From JAJZMA01 sp021850405 (GTDB lineage: Bacteria; Chloroflexota; Dormibacteria; Aeolococcales; Aeolococcaceae): DNA of 37,915 nt. This document shows positions 16,770 through 24,797 of the stretch, one piece after another (position 1 is the stretch's first letter; every line of letters starts with the position of its first letter). Made by a program: the position numbers and the translations under genes. The stretch covers positions 1-37,915 of the forward strand of contig DAHXLU010000066.1 in assembly GCA_027365835.1 (NCBI GenBank), read 5' to 3'. The notes beneath the pieces were generated by a model that saw only the letters and a list, made by a program, of their open reading frames with translations, was not told where the DNA came from and searched no databases.

Positions 16770-16970
16770 ATGAACCTTGAAACGATTGCCGAGGTGCTCT
16801 CAGGAGAGTGTCTCATGACCCAGGCTGGACCGATCGACACTGTAACTGTGATTGCCGGGATACCCACAGACCAGTTTCTGGAGGAGGAGCTGGTGGTCGT
16901 TGGAGAGGTACAGACGATCTCTGTGGCCAGCGAGGTGCCTGGAGTTACAGTGCCAGCTGGTGTAGCCTGA
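16770..16970 (+). CDS. Small orphan protein with strong ribosome-binding site
   Basis: A 66-aa acidic protein (MNLETIAEVLSGECLMTQ...) rich in Val, Glu and Thr, with one Cys and no transmembrane segment or known motif. GGGAGGAGAGAC immediately before the ATG is among the best ribosome-binding sites in the window, which argues for real translation. It begins 53 bp after uvrA and could share its transcript. A second Met at residue 16 is possible but has a weaker site. I do not recognise the family. Confidence 0.6.
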   Translation: MNLETIAEVLSGECLMTQAGPIDTVTVIAGIPTDQFLEEELVVVGEVQTISVASEVPGVTVPAGVA

Positions 16971-16976
16971 CCTGTC

Positions 16977-17013
16977 CCCTGACAGTCCTTCCTCCCGTCT
17001 TTTCTGGTCAGGG
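16977..17013 (+). terminator. Possible stem-loop after the 66-aa gene
   Basis: CCCTGAC (16977-16983) and GTCAGGG (17007-17013) are perfectly complementary around a 23-nt pyrimidine-rich loop. An alternative CCTTCC/GGAAGG pairing overlaps it. No U-tract follows, so this is a weak terminator candidate. Confidence 0.35.
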
Positions 17014-17106
17014 AAGGCAGCTTGCTCTTTTCTGTAGAGTCGCTGGCACTCGATCTCGGGGCTGACATCGGCCGCTGTAACTTATGCCAGAATCCGGGAT
17101 CTCCCT

Positions 17107-17146
17107 CCCAGGGGCACTGGATCCAGTGAGTCTGGCTACCCCTGGG
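17107..17146. terminator. Nested palindrome at the murD2 stop codon
   Basis: CCCAGGGG (17107-17114) pairs perfectly with CCCCTGGG (17139-17146). Between them lies the self-complementary CACTGGATCCAGTG (17115-17128). The structure spans the murD2 stop codon (17136-17138) and sits between convergent genes, so it is a plausible bidirectional terminator. It lacks T-tracts. Confidence 0.5.
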
Positions 17147-18518
17147 TAGCTTTTCTGGCCAGGTCAGCAAACTGGTTACCCCGCTCCTCGAAGTTGGCGA
17201 ATTGCCCATAACTCGGCGCCCCCGGAGACAGGAGAATCGTACAGTCGTCTCTTGCCATGGCTATGGCCTCAGTGACAGCAGAGGCCAGGCTGGGTGCGAA
17301 CGATGCGCGCACGTCTCTGCCTTGCGTCTGGTCCTCCCCGGCAACCGTTTCCATGGCTGAGAGCATCCGGAGTCCGGTGTCGGGGAGGCAGATGACGTGG
17401 AGCAGGCGCGAGCTATGGCTTACATGGCGGGCCAGCTCCAGGTAGCTTTGCCCCCGGTCGTAGCCTCCAACCAGCAGGACGATGGGTCCCTTTTCTATCG
17501 AGTTAAAAGCTGCCATGGTTGCCTCCGGGATGGTTGAGATGCTGTCATCTATGAAACGGAGCCCCCGGTATTCCAGCACCAGCTGCAGCCGATGGGGCAG
17601 GGGCTGGAAGGTGGCAAGGGCGGACGCCACTGCCTGTGGCGCAACCCCGGAAGCCTTTACTGCGGTCAGGGCTGCAGCCATGTTCAGCTGGTTGTGCGCG
17701 CCCCGGAGGGCAGCGCCGGTGCAGTCGAAAACAGCAGCGTCCCCGTCCATCAGCATGCTACCGGCCGGATGTATGGCTGTGCTGTCTCCAAACCACCTTG
17801 CCCTGGGATCACTCCCCAGCCTTGCCTGCAGTTCCCTGTCGTGGCTGTTCGCTACGACTATCGCATCCTGCCGGTGGCTGGCCAGATTGAGCTTGTCCCG
17901 AAAATAGTTTTCGCTCGTCAGGTGCCAGTCTGTATGTTCCCGAAACAGGTTCAGGAAGACACAGATGTCAGGTGTGTACCCGATATCTGCTGCCTGGTAG
18001 CTCGAAATCTCTGCAACAACAATCTCGTCCGGCTCGGGCTCAACCTTCAGGAGTGGTACCCCGATATTGCCAGCCAGCTGTACCTTGCGTCCAGCCGAGG
18101 AGAGCAGGTGGGCGATAAGACTGGAAGTGGTGCTTTTTCCCTTGCTCCCTGTCACTCCAATCACAGAGTGGCCCTGGTTGGCTGCAAACCACAGATTGGT
18201 AGCAGTAGTAAGTTGCACGCCGCGCTGCCTAAGCTCCTCCAGCTCTGAGCGGTAAAGGCTTATCCCCGGGGAGCGAATGACTACATCACAGCGTGACAGC
18301 CCTGCAAGGGAGTCGCTCCCACTGCAGAATGTTGCAGTTGGCGATATCTGCTGGAGCAGGAGCTTCTGCTCCTTCGCAAGCGGAGTGTCTGATGCAACGG
18401 TGAGCTGGGTTGATGGGTCCAGGGCCATGAGCTTTTCTGCGCTGGCCATTCCTTCCCGGCCAAGGCCCCAGATCCCTACATGGTGCCCTACAAGGTCATG
18501 CAATTGCATCGCAGGCAT
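17136..18518 (-). CDS. murD2: UDP-N-acetylmuramoyl-L-alanine--L-glutamate ligase (MurD2-type)
   Basis: Mur-ligase family protein of 460 aa. An N-terminal Rossmann-like domain (GIWGLGREG near 16-24) precedes the ATPase domain with loop GVTGSKGKSTTSSL (121-134), AEISSYQAADI (169-179) and LFREHTDWH (191-199). A C-terminal domain has PHRLQ, FIDDSISTIPEA, LLVGGYDRGQSY and LSPGAPSYGQFANFEERG. The order matches MurD, but classic MurD has GTNGKTT, ELSSFQL and DSKATN. These changes, and overlap with the upstream murL gene, point to MurD2, which adds L-Glu instead of D-Glu to UDP-MurNAc-L-Ala. The specificity is inferred from family and context. The start overlaps murL by 23 bp; ATG 18509 is also possible. 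Confidence 0.85.
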   Translation of the reverse strand: MPAMQLHDLVGHHVGIWGLGREGMASAEKLMALDPSTQLTVASDTPLAKEQKLLLQQISPTATFCSGSDSLAGLSRCDVVIRSPGISLYRSELEELRQRGVQLTTATNLWFAANQGHSVIGVTGSKGKSTTSSLIAHLLSSAGRKVQLAGNIGVPLLKVEPEPDEIVVAEISSYQAADIGYTPDICVFLNLFREHTDWHLTSENYFRDKLNLASHRQDAIVVANSHDRELQARLGSDPRARWFGDSTAIHPAGSMLMDGDAAVFDCTGAALRGAHNQLNMAAALTAVKASGVAPQAVASALATFQPLPHRLQLVLEYRGLRFIDDSISTIPEATMAAFNSIEKGPIVLLVGGYDRGQSYLELARHVSHSSRLLHVICLPDTGLRMLSAMETVAGEDQTQGRDVRASFAPSLASAVTEAIAMARDDCTILLSPGAPSYGQFANFEERGNQFADLARKATQG

Positions 18519-20016
18519 CCTGATAGGCAGGGGGAACCCTATGCTGGTCCGATGGGCGCAGCAGCTGGCTACGCGCAGGGCTGTTCTCCGGCGTTGCTCG
18601 CAGGCCCAGCTCTACTGCCATCTCCCTGACAATGGTTGCGTCTTGCCACTCGGGTGTGTAATGAAGGATCTGAAACGCTTCCGTGCTCTCTGACTCCATG
18701 CCCACGCACTCAAACGGTTTGGACCCATGAGTGCCTACCAGCAGCCTGTATCCGTCCAGTTGAGTGTCGTCCTCCAGCAGGTTCTTGCCAAAAATTTTCT
18801 TCATTCTTGAGGGAGGCAGAAAGGGTGCCAGGATCAGAAATACAAATCTGCACTTGGCACAGTTGTTGCACCAGCGAGTCGGGGGACTGACGTCCGGGGT
18901 TCCATCATCACTGGTTTCCCCCCTTTCTGGCAGAGTACTGGCGGTTCCTGCGAGCACATGCGTGCGGACTGTTGCTGTCCTGGCTGTGGGGAGGGGCCCA
19001 ATCCCCGATCTGTCCTGGGTGAAGGCCCTGTTGCAGCTGACAAAGTGCTCGTGGTACTGGGTCAGGGATGCAAAACGCCTGGCTATTGCGAATTCTGACC
19101 ATGGCCGTAGCAGGGAGAACCAGGCCGGGTACGGGCCTATCTCCTCTTCCAGAGCTGAGGCGAGGAGTGTTTCTGCCTCATAACCCTTGCTGTACTGGTG
19201 GTTGATCACTTGCCCTGTTTCCATAGTGCTGCCAAAGGAGGCAGAGCTTTCGTTTGACATGATTACAGCATCGTGCCCGGATACAATTGCCGTTGCAACT
19301 GCAATCAGCGAGACGATGGCAGTGACAGGCACATGTCCGTTAAATGCGCCAGAGGCATTTACTTCCAGCAGGTTGGGGCTGAGGCGGCGCTGTGCTACAA
19401 GATGGGGGAGTGCGGCCACCCTGACTGTGGCTGTTACTGGAGCCGCACGGTTGACCGAAAACAGGGTTAGTCTGTGACCAGTCTGTCGTAGCGCCTCTAT
19501 GGTGACGCATGAGTCTTTTCCCCCACCAACCGGTACGAGTGCCAACCCTGCGTGCGCAGGGTTATGGGCCCGGCTCTGGGCAGAGGCGGACGGTCGGGCG
19601 GGAGTGTGTGCCGGGTCAGCCGTAAACAGGGGGGCCCTATCCTGGGGCAGGTTGTTGCTCCAGTAGAACTCTCCCAGCCCGTCTCTGTACAAGCTGTTTA
19701 GCCACAACGTGGTTGCTGGCCCAGGAGCCGAGGGCAGCACCTGCACCAGAGGGGGGGTTGCCGTTTTGTAGTAACTCACGCCTGCTGCCAGGTGGAGGAG
19801 GGAAACGACCTTCAGCAGGGCCGCAATCCGATCTGGGGGGAGGGAGAAAGGCGCTCCGGGCAGCACAATAGTCTCGGTGAAGGTCGGCCCTCCCGCGGGT
19901 GCCAGACGAGGTGCCAGACGATATTTGAGGGTGATGACCCCACTTTGCAACTCAATCCCGTGGGAAAGAAACACGAAGGACTCGTAGTCTGCTGGCCGAA
20001 ATAGCTTCATGCCCAT
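18496..20016 (-). CDS. murL: UDP-MurNAc-L-Ala-L-Glu epimerase (MurL)
   Basis: A 506-aa MurL-type glycopeptidyl-glutamate epimerase. In the pathway described from Xanthomonas, MurL uses ATP and Mg2+ to invert the terminal L-Glu of UDP-MurNAc-L-Ala-L-Glu, replacing glutamate racemase. Visible here are a PP-loop-like VPVGGGKDSCVTIE (161-174), LFSVNRAAP (185-193), a central MSNESSASFGS (253-263), HYEHF-like YHEHFVSCNRAF (321-332) and the cysteine cluster WCNNCAKCRFVFLILAPF (382-399). Two low-complexity segments (about 133-157 and 335-380) look like lineage-specific insertions. The PP-loop fits AMP-forming activation of a carboxylate. murD2 follows with overlap. The start could instead be ATG 20010. 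Co-occurrence with murD2 raises confidence. Confidence 0.85.
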   Translation of the reverse strand: MGMKLFRPADYESFVFLSHGIELQSGVITLKYRLAPRLAPAGGPTFTETIVLPGAPFSLPPDRIAALLKVVSLLHLAAGVSYYKTATPPLVQVLPSAPGPATTLWLNSLYRDGLGEFYWSNNLPQDRAPLFTADPAHTPARPSASAQSRAHNPAHAGLALVPVGGGKDSCVTIEALRQTGHRLTLFSVNRAAPVTATVRVAALPHLVAQRRLSPNLLEVNASGAFNGHVPVTAIVSLIAVATAIVSGHDAVIMSNESSASFGSTMETGQVINHQYSKGYEAETLLASALEEEIGPYPAWFSLLRPWSEFAIARRFASLTQYHEHFVSCNRAFTQDRSGIGPLPTARTATVRTHVLAGTASTLPERGETSDDGTPDVSPPTRWCNNCAKCRFVFLILAPFLPPSRMKKIFGKNLLEDDTQLDGYRLLVGTHGSKPFECVGMESESTEAFQILHYTPEWQDATIVREMAVELGLRATPENSPARSQLLRPSDQHRVPPAYQDACDAIA

Positions 20017-20232
20017 AGTCTAGAACCTATTTCCAGTCTCTACAGGCAAAGGCAAATTTTTTTGTTCAGTCTGGATTTTTTGATGGCAGTCAGGGGTACA
20101 CCTCAACCGGCAGCACCGGCAGTCTGTTTTGGTCACCTTCTCGCTTACACTTATGTTTTTAGCAGTTGGGGCAGGATCTGGGCCTAGGATAATTTCTTGA
20201 GCCTATCGGTCAGACCCTTCTGGGGGTGAATC
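20017..20232. promoter_or_regulatory. Divergent promoter region murL / M16 peptidase
   Basis: This 216-bp gap separates divergent genes. On the plus strand TTGGGG (20166-20171) and GATAAT (20188-20193) with 16-bp spacing could drive the peptidase gene, with a leader of about 30 nt. On the murL side there are two T-runs (20057-20063 and 20075-20080) but no convincing hexamer pair on the minus strand. Confidence 0.35.
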
Positions 20233-21633
20233 TTGTCCGGAACAGACAGCAAGCGTGAGGGTACCTCAGCGGAGAGCATCCTCTCCTGTGAGCTGCTTTC
20301 GAATGGCGTGACCCTGATCAACGATTACCGGCCTTCGGTGGACGATGTAGCGGTTTTCCTGGTCGTAAGACGGGGCTCGCGCAATGAAACTCCGGCTACT
20401 GCGGGGCTCGCTCATGTGCTGGAGCATCTGTTTTTTGATGGCACTTCTACCAGGAGTGCAAGGCAGATCAGCGAAGAATTTTCCAGGCTGGCGGCAAGGA
20501 GTAACGCGTTTACCGGGGTTGAGATGGTCGCTTACCATGCCTATGCGCCAGCCCGCCTGCAGCTCTCCGGAGGGCGGGTTGCGGATACGCTCGCTCCACT
20601 GGCAGCCATCTTCTCGGACATGGTGCTGAATTCCAGGCTTGACCCGGATGAGGTGGCTGGCGAGCTGAACATTGTCCTCCAGGAGTACGCGTCTGAGATG
20701 GAGGATCCTGAGGGCTGGCTGGGAAGCGCCGTTCACAGGGTCGCGTGGGGTGGTGATCAGTCGCTTGCCTGGGACCCCCTGGGGCGAGTTGAGGTCATCC
20801 GCAGCCTGGATCGAGCCCATCTGGCGGCCTATCGGGATCAGTTCTACCTGGCAGGCGATATGGCACTGGTGGTTAGCGGAGGTGACAGGATGGGCCTGTC
20901 CCAGGCGCAGGAGCTGCTCGGACAGCTCCCCTCGGGCAGCAGCATTCCATCACATCCGGCTCCAGTACTCTGGGGACAGGGTTCCGCCCGGGAGGTAGAT
21001 ATTCGGTCCTCTTCCAGCCCCGAAGAGCAATGCAGTTTTGTGGTTGCCCTGCCTGGGTGTGGGTGGGATGAGCCAGAGATCTACAGCACCGTCATGACAG
21101 CAGCTGTGCTCGGGGGAAGTGATGCATCCCGCCTCTTCCAGGTTGTGCGGCAGCGGGAGAAGCTTGCCTACGGAGCCTACGCATCCCATGACAGTTACCA
21201 GGGAACTGGAGTGTTCATGATTGACGCGGCGACGCTGCCTGCCGACGCTCCCCGTGCGGTTGCGTTATGTTCGGCTGAACTGCGGCAGCTTGCCCATGAT
21301 GGGCTCGCAGCCGAGGAGCTGGAGCTGCATCAGCGCTCTGTATATGGGGCTGCGGTACTCTCTGGGCTCACGGCTGAGCAGCGGGCAGAGCATCTTGCCT
21401 ACCGATGGGCGCGCCATCAGGAGCTGCAGTCGCCCATGGCTGCAGCTGCCCCGCTGCTTTCAGTGACACCTGGAGAGATTCAGGAGGTTGCAGGGCAGCT
21501 GGTTGCTGCGATCGATGACGGCCTGGCAAGACTGGTCATGGTGAGTCCAGTGGATCTGTCCAGGGAGCTGGAGTTGGCGCTTCGGGAGCCGCAGACTGTG
21601 CTTGGGCGGGGAGCGAACCGGGCGTCTGCATAG
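20233..21633 (+). CDS. M16-family zinc metallopeptidase (insulinase-like)
   Basis: A 466-aa single-chain M16 protein with an N-terminal catalytic half and a C-terminal M16_C half (VTAAVLGGSDASRLFQVVRQREKLAYGAYASHDSY). The inverted zinc motif HxxEH is intact (HVLEHLFF; His61, Glu64, His65), and the third ligand is likely Glu151 in IVLQEYASEMEDP. The gap between the motifs is about ten residues longer than usual, from an insertion near LQLSGGRVADT. Such proteins degrade or process peptides and are often paired in bacteria; no partner lies beside it. The start TTG 20233 has GGGGG seven bases upstream. No signal peptide is seen, so it is probably cytoplasmic. Confidence 0.88.
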   Translation: MSGTDSKREGTSAESILSCELLSNGVTLINDYRPSVDDVAVFLVVRRGSRNETPATAGLAHVLEHLFFDGTSTRSARQISEEFSRLAARSNAFTGVEMVAYHAYAPARLQLSGGRVADTLAPLAAIFSDMVLNSRLDPDEVAGELNIVLQEYASEMEDPEGWLGSAVHRVAWGGDQSLAWDPLGRVEVIRSLDRAHLAAYRDQFYLAGDMALVVSGGDRMGLSQAQELLGQLPSGSSIPSHPAPVLWGQGSAREVDIRSSSSPEEQCSFVVALPGCGWDEPEIYSTVMTAAVLGGSDASRLFQVVRQREKLAYGAYASHDSYQGTGVFMIDAATLPADAPRAVALCSAELRQLAHDGLAAEELELHQRSVYGAAVLSGLTAEQRAEHLAYRWARHQELQSPMAAAAPLLSVTPGEIQEVAGQLVAAIDDGLARLVMVSPVDLSRELELALREPQTVLGRGANRASA

Positions 21634-21671
21634 CAGGGAGCACCAGTTAGGGGTCATAATGAAAGGGTGGA

Positions 21672-21700
21672 GCGCCCGCCCCCCGGGCGCGCCACGTTTT
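21672..21700 (+). terminator. Hairpin terminator after the M16 peptidase
   Basis: GCGCCCG (21672-21678) and CGGGCGC (21684-21690) form a perfect 7-bp GC stem around CCCCC. It is followed by GCCACG and the T-rich TTTTCTCTTC. It separates the peptidase from the downstream gene run starting at 21757. Confidence 0.55.
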
Positions 21701-21756
21701 CTCTTCACCTCTGGTGGGGTGATTCCTGATTCCAAAACTGCTGGGAGAGACGCGTT

Positions 21757-22056
21757 ATGGATCCGGTGGACGCTGAGTTGGCGGAACGGCGGCAGCGCTT
21801 GCGCAGGCTGGACGACTGTCTGGACCTGCTCGAGCAGGCTCACGAGATAAATCTCACCGCAGTCACGGAGGAGATGGCAGAGCGCCTGTCAGAGCGGGTT
21901 CCCGCAATACGGCCTGGCATGCTGATAACGGATGCGATTGAGGAAGTGCTCCGGGAACAGGAGCCCTATATGGTAAGGGTTCACCCTGATGTCACCCGTC
22001 GCGTGCGGCGCAGGCGCGATCCGTTTGACGTTCGCATCCTGCTTCAGAACCCCTGA
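21757..22056 (+). CDS. Hypothetical helical, Arg-rich protein
   Basis: A 99-aa protein predicted almost entirely helical at first (AELAERRQRLRRLDDCLDLLEQAHEIN), then TDAIEEVLREQEP and a basic stretch RRVRRRRDPFDVRILLQNP. Coiled-coil-like spacing is visible in the first 45 residues. GGGAGAG lies eight bases before the ATG. It starts the same-strand run that continues with the MBL-fold hydrolase 63 bp later. I do not recognise the family; a nucleic-acid-binding or small scaffold role is only a guess from charge. Confidence 0.65.
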   Translation: MDPVDAELAERRQRLRRLDDCLDLLEQAHEINLTAVTEEMAERLSERVPAIRPGMLITDAIEEVLREQEPYMVRVHPDVTRRVRRRRDPFDVRILLQNP

Positions 22057-22119
22057 CTGGTTGCACGCAGGAAAGTTGCCTGCGGTATGGTGATCGCGCA
22101 ATAGAGGTAGGGTTGGACT

Positions 22120-23094
22120 ATGGAAGAGATCGCGGCTGGGCTATACCAGTTTGACACGCTGCTGGGCGGCTGGGAGGGTCTTACCGCAGGCTTTCTCCTG
22201 TCAGGAGACAGCCCAGTCCTGATTGAACCTGGGGCTCAAACCTCTGCGGCCACCGTCCATGCAGCTCTGCAGCAGCTTGGTCTGGGCGACGGAGACCTTG
22301 CCTGGATTGCCGTGACACACATCCATCTTGACCATGCTGGTGCCGCTGGAGATCTTGCCAGGGCTTTTCCCAGGGCGAAAATCCTGGTGCATCCTGCTGG
22401 ACTGCGACATCTGGCGGACCCAACGCGCCTTGTGGCAAGTGCCGGGCAGGTGTATGGGGATCTGCTTGATACGCTTTATGGCAGGATGGAACCGATTGCA
22501 GAGGAACGGCTCGTCGCGGCTGAGGATGGCTTGCGGATTCCAGTTGGGGGTGGACGCTTTCTTAAAGTAGTGCATTCCCCGGGCCACGCCAGACATCATA
22601 TGGCGCTGCTGGATGAGACTACCGGGACCCTGCTTAGCGGGGATTCTGTGGGCGTGCGGCTATCTGGGGCGAGCCAGCTCCGGCCCGCAGCACCGCCCCC
22701 AGACTTTGACATGGAGCTGGCTATTGACAGTCTCCATAATTTTGCTGCCATCAACCCGCGACAGCTGGTGCTTACCCATTTTGGGCCGGTGCCAGATGCG
22801 CAGGGCACACTCGCCGAGGCAGAAGGGTCGCTCCGCCACTGGGTGGAGATTGCGAGAACCGTGACCAGGGATGGTAGTGTGCCTGATGTGGATCGGGTGG
22901 AGCAGGCGCTTAGCGCTGATTTTGACCTGCTACCACATGGGATGTCGGACGGGGACCGGCAGCGTCTTGAGGTGCTGAATGGCTTGCGGAGCAATGCTGC
23001 CGGAATAACCAGATATCTCTCAAAGCGGCACGAGTCAGGGTTACAGGGCGGTGCTGAGACACAGGGCACAGGGTCTGGCCCGGTAAGCGGATAA
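22120..23094 (+). CDS. MBL-fold metallo-hydrolase (intact metal site)
   Basis: A 324-aa metallo-beta-lactamase-fold enzyme with a complete metal-binding set: HIHLDH in VTHIHLDHAGAAGDL, the second-ligand histidine in HSPGHARHH, the bridging aspartate in LLSGDSVGV, and the late histidine in VLTHFGPVP. The layout resembles glyoxalase II-like and SoxH-like hydrolases, with a helical C-terminal part (RLEVLNGLRSNAAGITRYL). The substrate cannot be read from sequence; thioesters or similar small molecules are common for such proteins. AGGTAGGG precedes the ATG. The next gene starts six bases after its stop, so they form an operon. Confidence 0.85.
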   Translation: MEEIAAGLYQFDTLLGGWEGLTAGFLLSGDSPVLIEPGAQTSAATVHAALQQLGLGDGDLAWIAVTHIHLDHAGAAGDLARAFPRAKILVHPAGLRHLADPTRLVASAGQVYGDLLDTLYGRMEPIAEERLVAAEDGLRIPVGGGRFLKVVHSPGHARHHMALLDETTGTLLSGDSVGVRLSGASQLRPAAPPPDFDMELAIDSLHNFAAINPRQLVLTHFGPVPDAQGTLAEAEGSLRHWVEIARTVTRDGSVPDVDRVEQALSADFDLLPHGMSDGDRQRLEVLNGLRSNAAGITRYLSKRHESGLQGGAETQGTGSGPVSG

Positions 23095-23100
23095 CCCCAG

Positions 23101-24174
23101 ATGCTGGATGTTCGCCGCTCGACGGCGCTGGCCATTATGACCGCAGTCATTGCTGCTTTTATGGGTGCGGGTTTTGCGTGGGTGCTTTATGAGCAGGTTG
23201 GGCCTGCCCAGAGAGTGATTGAGGTTGCCACGACCACACAGCCCGCCCATGCCGGCGGAGCCCCCCTGACCATTGCCGACCTTGCCGCTACTGCGTCGCA
23301 CAGCTGTGTTGAGGTGATTACTGGTCCTGTTACGGAAAGCGGGATTGTCAGCGGGTCGGCTCCGGTGGCAACCGGTTTTGTGGTTGGTGGGACTGGCCTT
23401 GTGGTCACTAGCAGTTTCGCCCTGGACGGGGCCACAGAGCTTCATCTGGCGACGCAGGCTGGCAAGCTCTATCCGGCTCTCGTGGTTGGCTCAGACGTGC
23501 CCCAGGGACTTGTATTGCTAAAGGTCGTGGGCAGCATGCAGGTGCCAGCACTCACACTGTCGGATACGGCGCCATCACCTGGCGATGTAGAGGTTGCTGT
23601 TGGTTTGCCTCCAATAGGATCGCTGACGGTTGTATCCGGCACAGTGTCCGCAGTTGGCAATGAGGCCAGGGTTCTGCTCGGATCTGGAGGGGTTGCTACT
23701 GTCACCTCAGCGGCAGTGTTGAATGCGGCCCCAGCACCTGGGCTGGTGGGCGGCCCAATAGTGAACTCATCCGGAGAGGTTGTCGGCGTTGCCGGTGGGG
23801 CTGGGGCTGCCGGGGGCGTTGTGTCCCTGGATTTCTCTGCCCTGCAGGCCCTGGTCCTGGAGGCTACTGGCGGAGGAGCAACCAGCGGATCTACTTTTGA
23901 TGCCAACTCAGTATTCCTTTCACCTGCTACTGCTGCGGCACTTGGCACGCAATCTGGAGCCCTGATTACTTCGGTTGCTCCGGGTGGGGCGGCTGCGGCA
24001 GCCGGACTTAAGGTTGGGGATGTTGTAATTTCGGTGAACGGTTCTCCAGTCACGCCAGACCATCTCTTCGATCCACAGGCTTTCCAGATTCCTGCAGGCC
24101 AGACAGTGTCACTGCAGGTGCTGCGAGGCAAAGCGCAGATTACTGTTTCAATAACAGCAGCTGAAAGCAGCTGA
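23101..24174 (+). CDS. Membrane-anchored HtrA-like PDZ protein lacking the catalytic triad
   Basis: A 357-aa protein with one N-terminal transmembrane segment (about 8-30), a trypsin-like HtrA domain (65-255) and a C-terminal PDZ domain (275-353, SVAPGGAAAAAGLKVGDVVISVNGSPV). In active HtrA proteases the triad lies in TNNHVV, DLAVLK and GNSGGP. The corresponding segments read TSSFAL (His to Phe106), GLVLLK (Asp to Gly136) and GLVGGP (Ser to Val216). All three residues are lost while the fold-defining GGPIVNSSGEVVGV is kept. It is therefore best read as a pseudoprotease, perhaps a periplasmic-side sensor or chaperone. It is coupled to the MBL gene (6-bp gap) and followed at 23 bp by a second MBL-fold gene. 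Confidence 0.8.
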   Translation: MLDVRRSTALAIMTAVIAAFMGAGFAWVLYEQVGPAQRVIEVATTTQPAHAGGAPLTIADLAATASHSCVEVITGPVTESGIVSGSAPVATGFVVGGTGLVVTSSFALDGATELHLATQAGKLYPALVVGSDVPQGLVLLKVVGSMQVPALTLSDTAPSPGDVEVAVGLPPIGSLTVVSGTVSAVGNEARVLLGSGGVATVTSAAVLNAAPAPGLVGGPIVNSSGEVVGVAGGAGAAGGVVSLDFSALQALVLEATGGGATSGSTFDANSVFLSPATAAALGTQSGALITSVAPGGAAAAAGLKVGDVVISVNGSPVTPDHLFDPQAFQIPAGQTVSLQVLRGKAQITVSITAAESS

Positions 24175-24197
24175 CCTGCATCGGTTAGGATGGAGTA

Positions 24198-24797
24198 ATG
24201 GAAGTTACATTTCACGGTGGAGACTGCATCAGGCTAAGAGGGCGCGATTCTGTGGTAGTGGTGGATCCTCCCGGTCCAGCGTCAGCAATCAGGAACCGCC
24301 CAGATCTTGTTGTTCGGACGACCGGGAAGCTGGACCCGGCGCGGCTGGCTGCCACCGACGGGGATGTGCCAGAGATATGCGGCGCTGGAGAGTTTGAGAT
24401 TGGCGGCGTCATCGTCTATGGAATACCACTCGGCGATGCTGCGGCCATGTGCATCGAGGTAGATGGAGTGCGGGTTCTCGCCTCGGGCCATCCGTCCCGC
24501 CAGCTCACAGAAGAGGAGCTGGATCGCATAGGGCATGTGGACGTTCTGGTGGTACCTGTTTCTGGAAAGTCGTTCACGGCCACCAGCGCTGCGCGCCTGA
24601 GCAGTGCGGTCGAGCCAGCTGTCGTTGTGCCTGTTGCCTTCAGTGTTGTTGATGGGGATGGGTTTGAGCCAATAGATCACTTCGCCAGGGAAGTAGGTCT
24701 CCCTGAGGGGTGGACTCCACAGGCAAAGCTGGCTATGTCAGGCACAACTCCCGGGGAAGATACGAGACCCGTGGTGCTGGAAGCACGGCCGCTCTGA
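24198..24797 (+). CDS. UlaG-like MBL-fold protein without metal ligands
   Basis: A 199-aa protein with the skeleton of the Lactamase_B_3/UlaG-like group: an opening like EVTFHGGDCIRLRGRDSVVVVDPPG, then GAGEFEIGGVIVYGI, CIEVDGVRVLASG and a VDVLVVPVSGKSFT strand. Where the family has HxHxDH this has RTTGKLD (about 40-46). The expected aspartate after the central strand reads SGHPS, and the late histidine position reads PVAFS. With all metal positions changed, hydrolase activity is unlikely. Its TGA shares one base with the pyrG start, so the two are coupled. A ribosome-binding site (AGGATGGAG) precedes ATG 24198. Confidence 0.75.
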   Translation: MEVTFHGGDCIRLRGRDSVVVVDPPGPASAIRNRPDLVVRTTGKLDPARLAATDGDVPEICGAGEFEIGGVIVYGIPLGDAAAMCIEVDGVRVLASGHPSRQLTEEELDRIGHVDVLVVPVSGKSFTATSAARLSSAVEPAVVVPVAFSVVDGDGFEPIDHFAREVGLPEGWTPQAKLAMSGTTPGEDTRPVVLEARPL

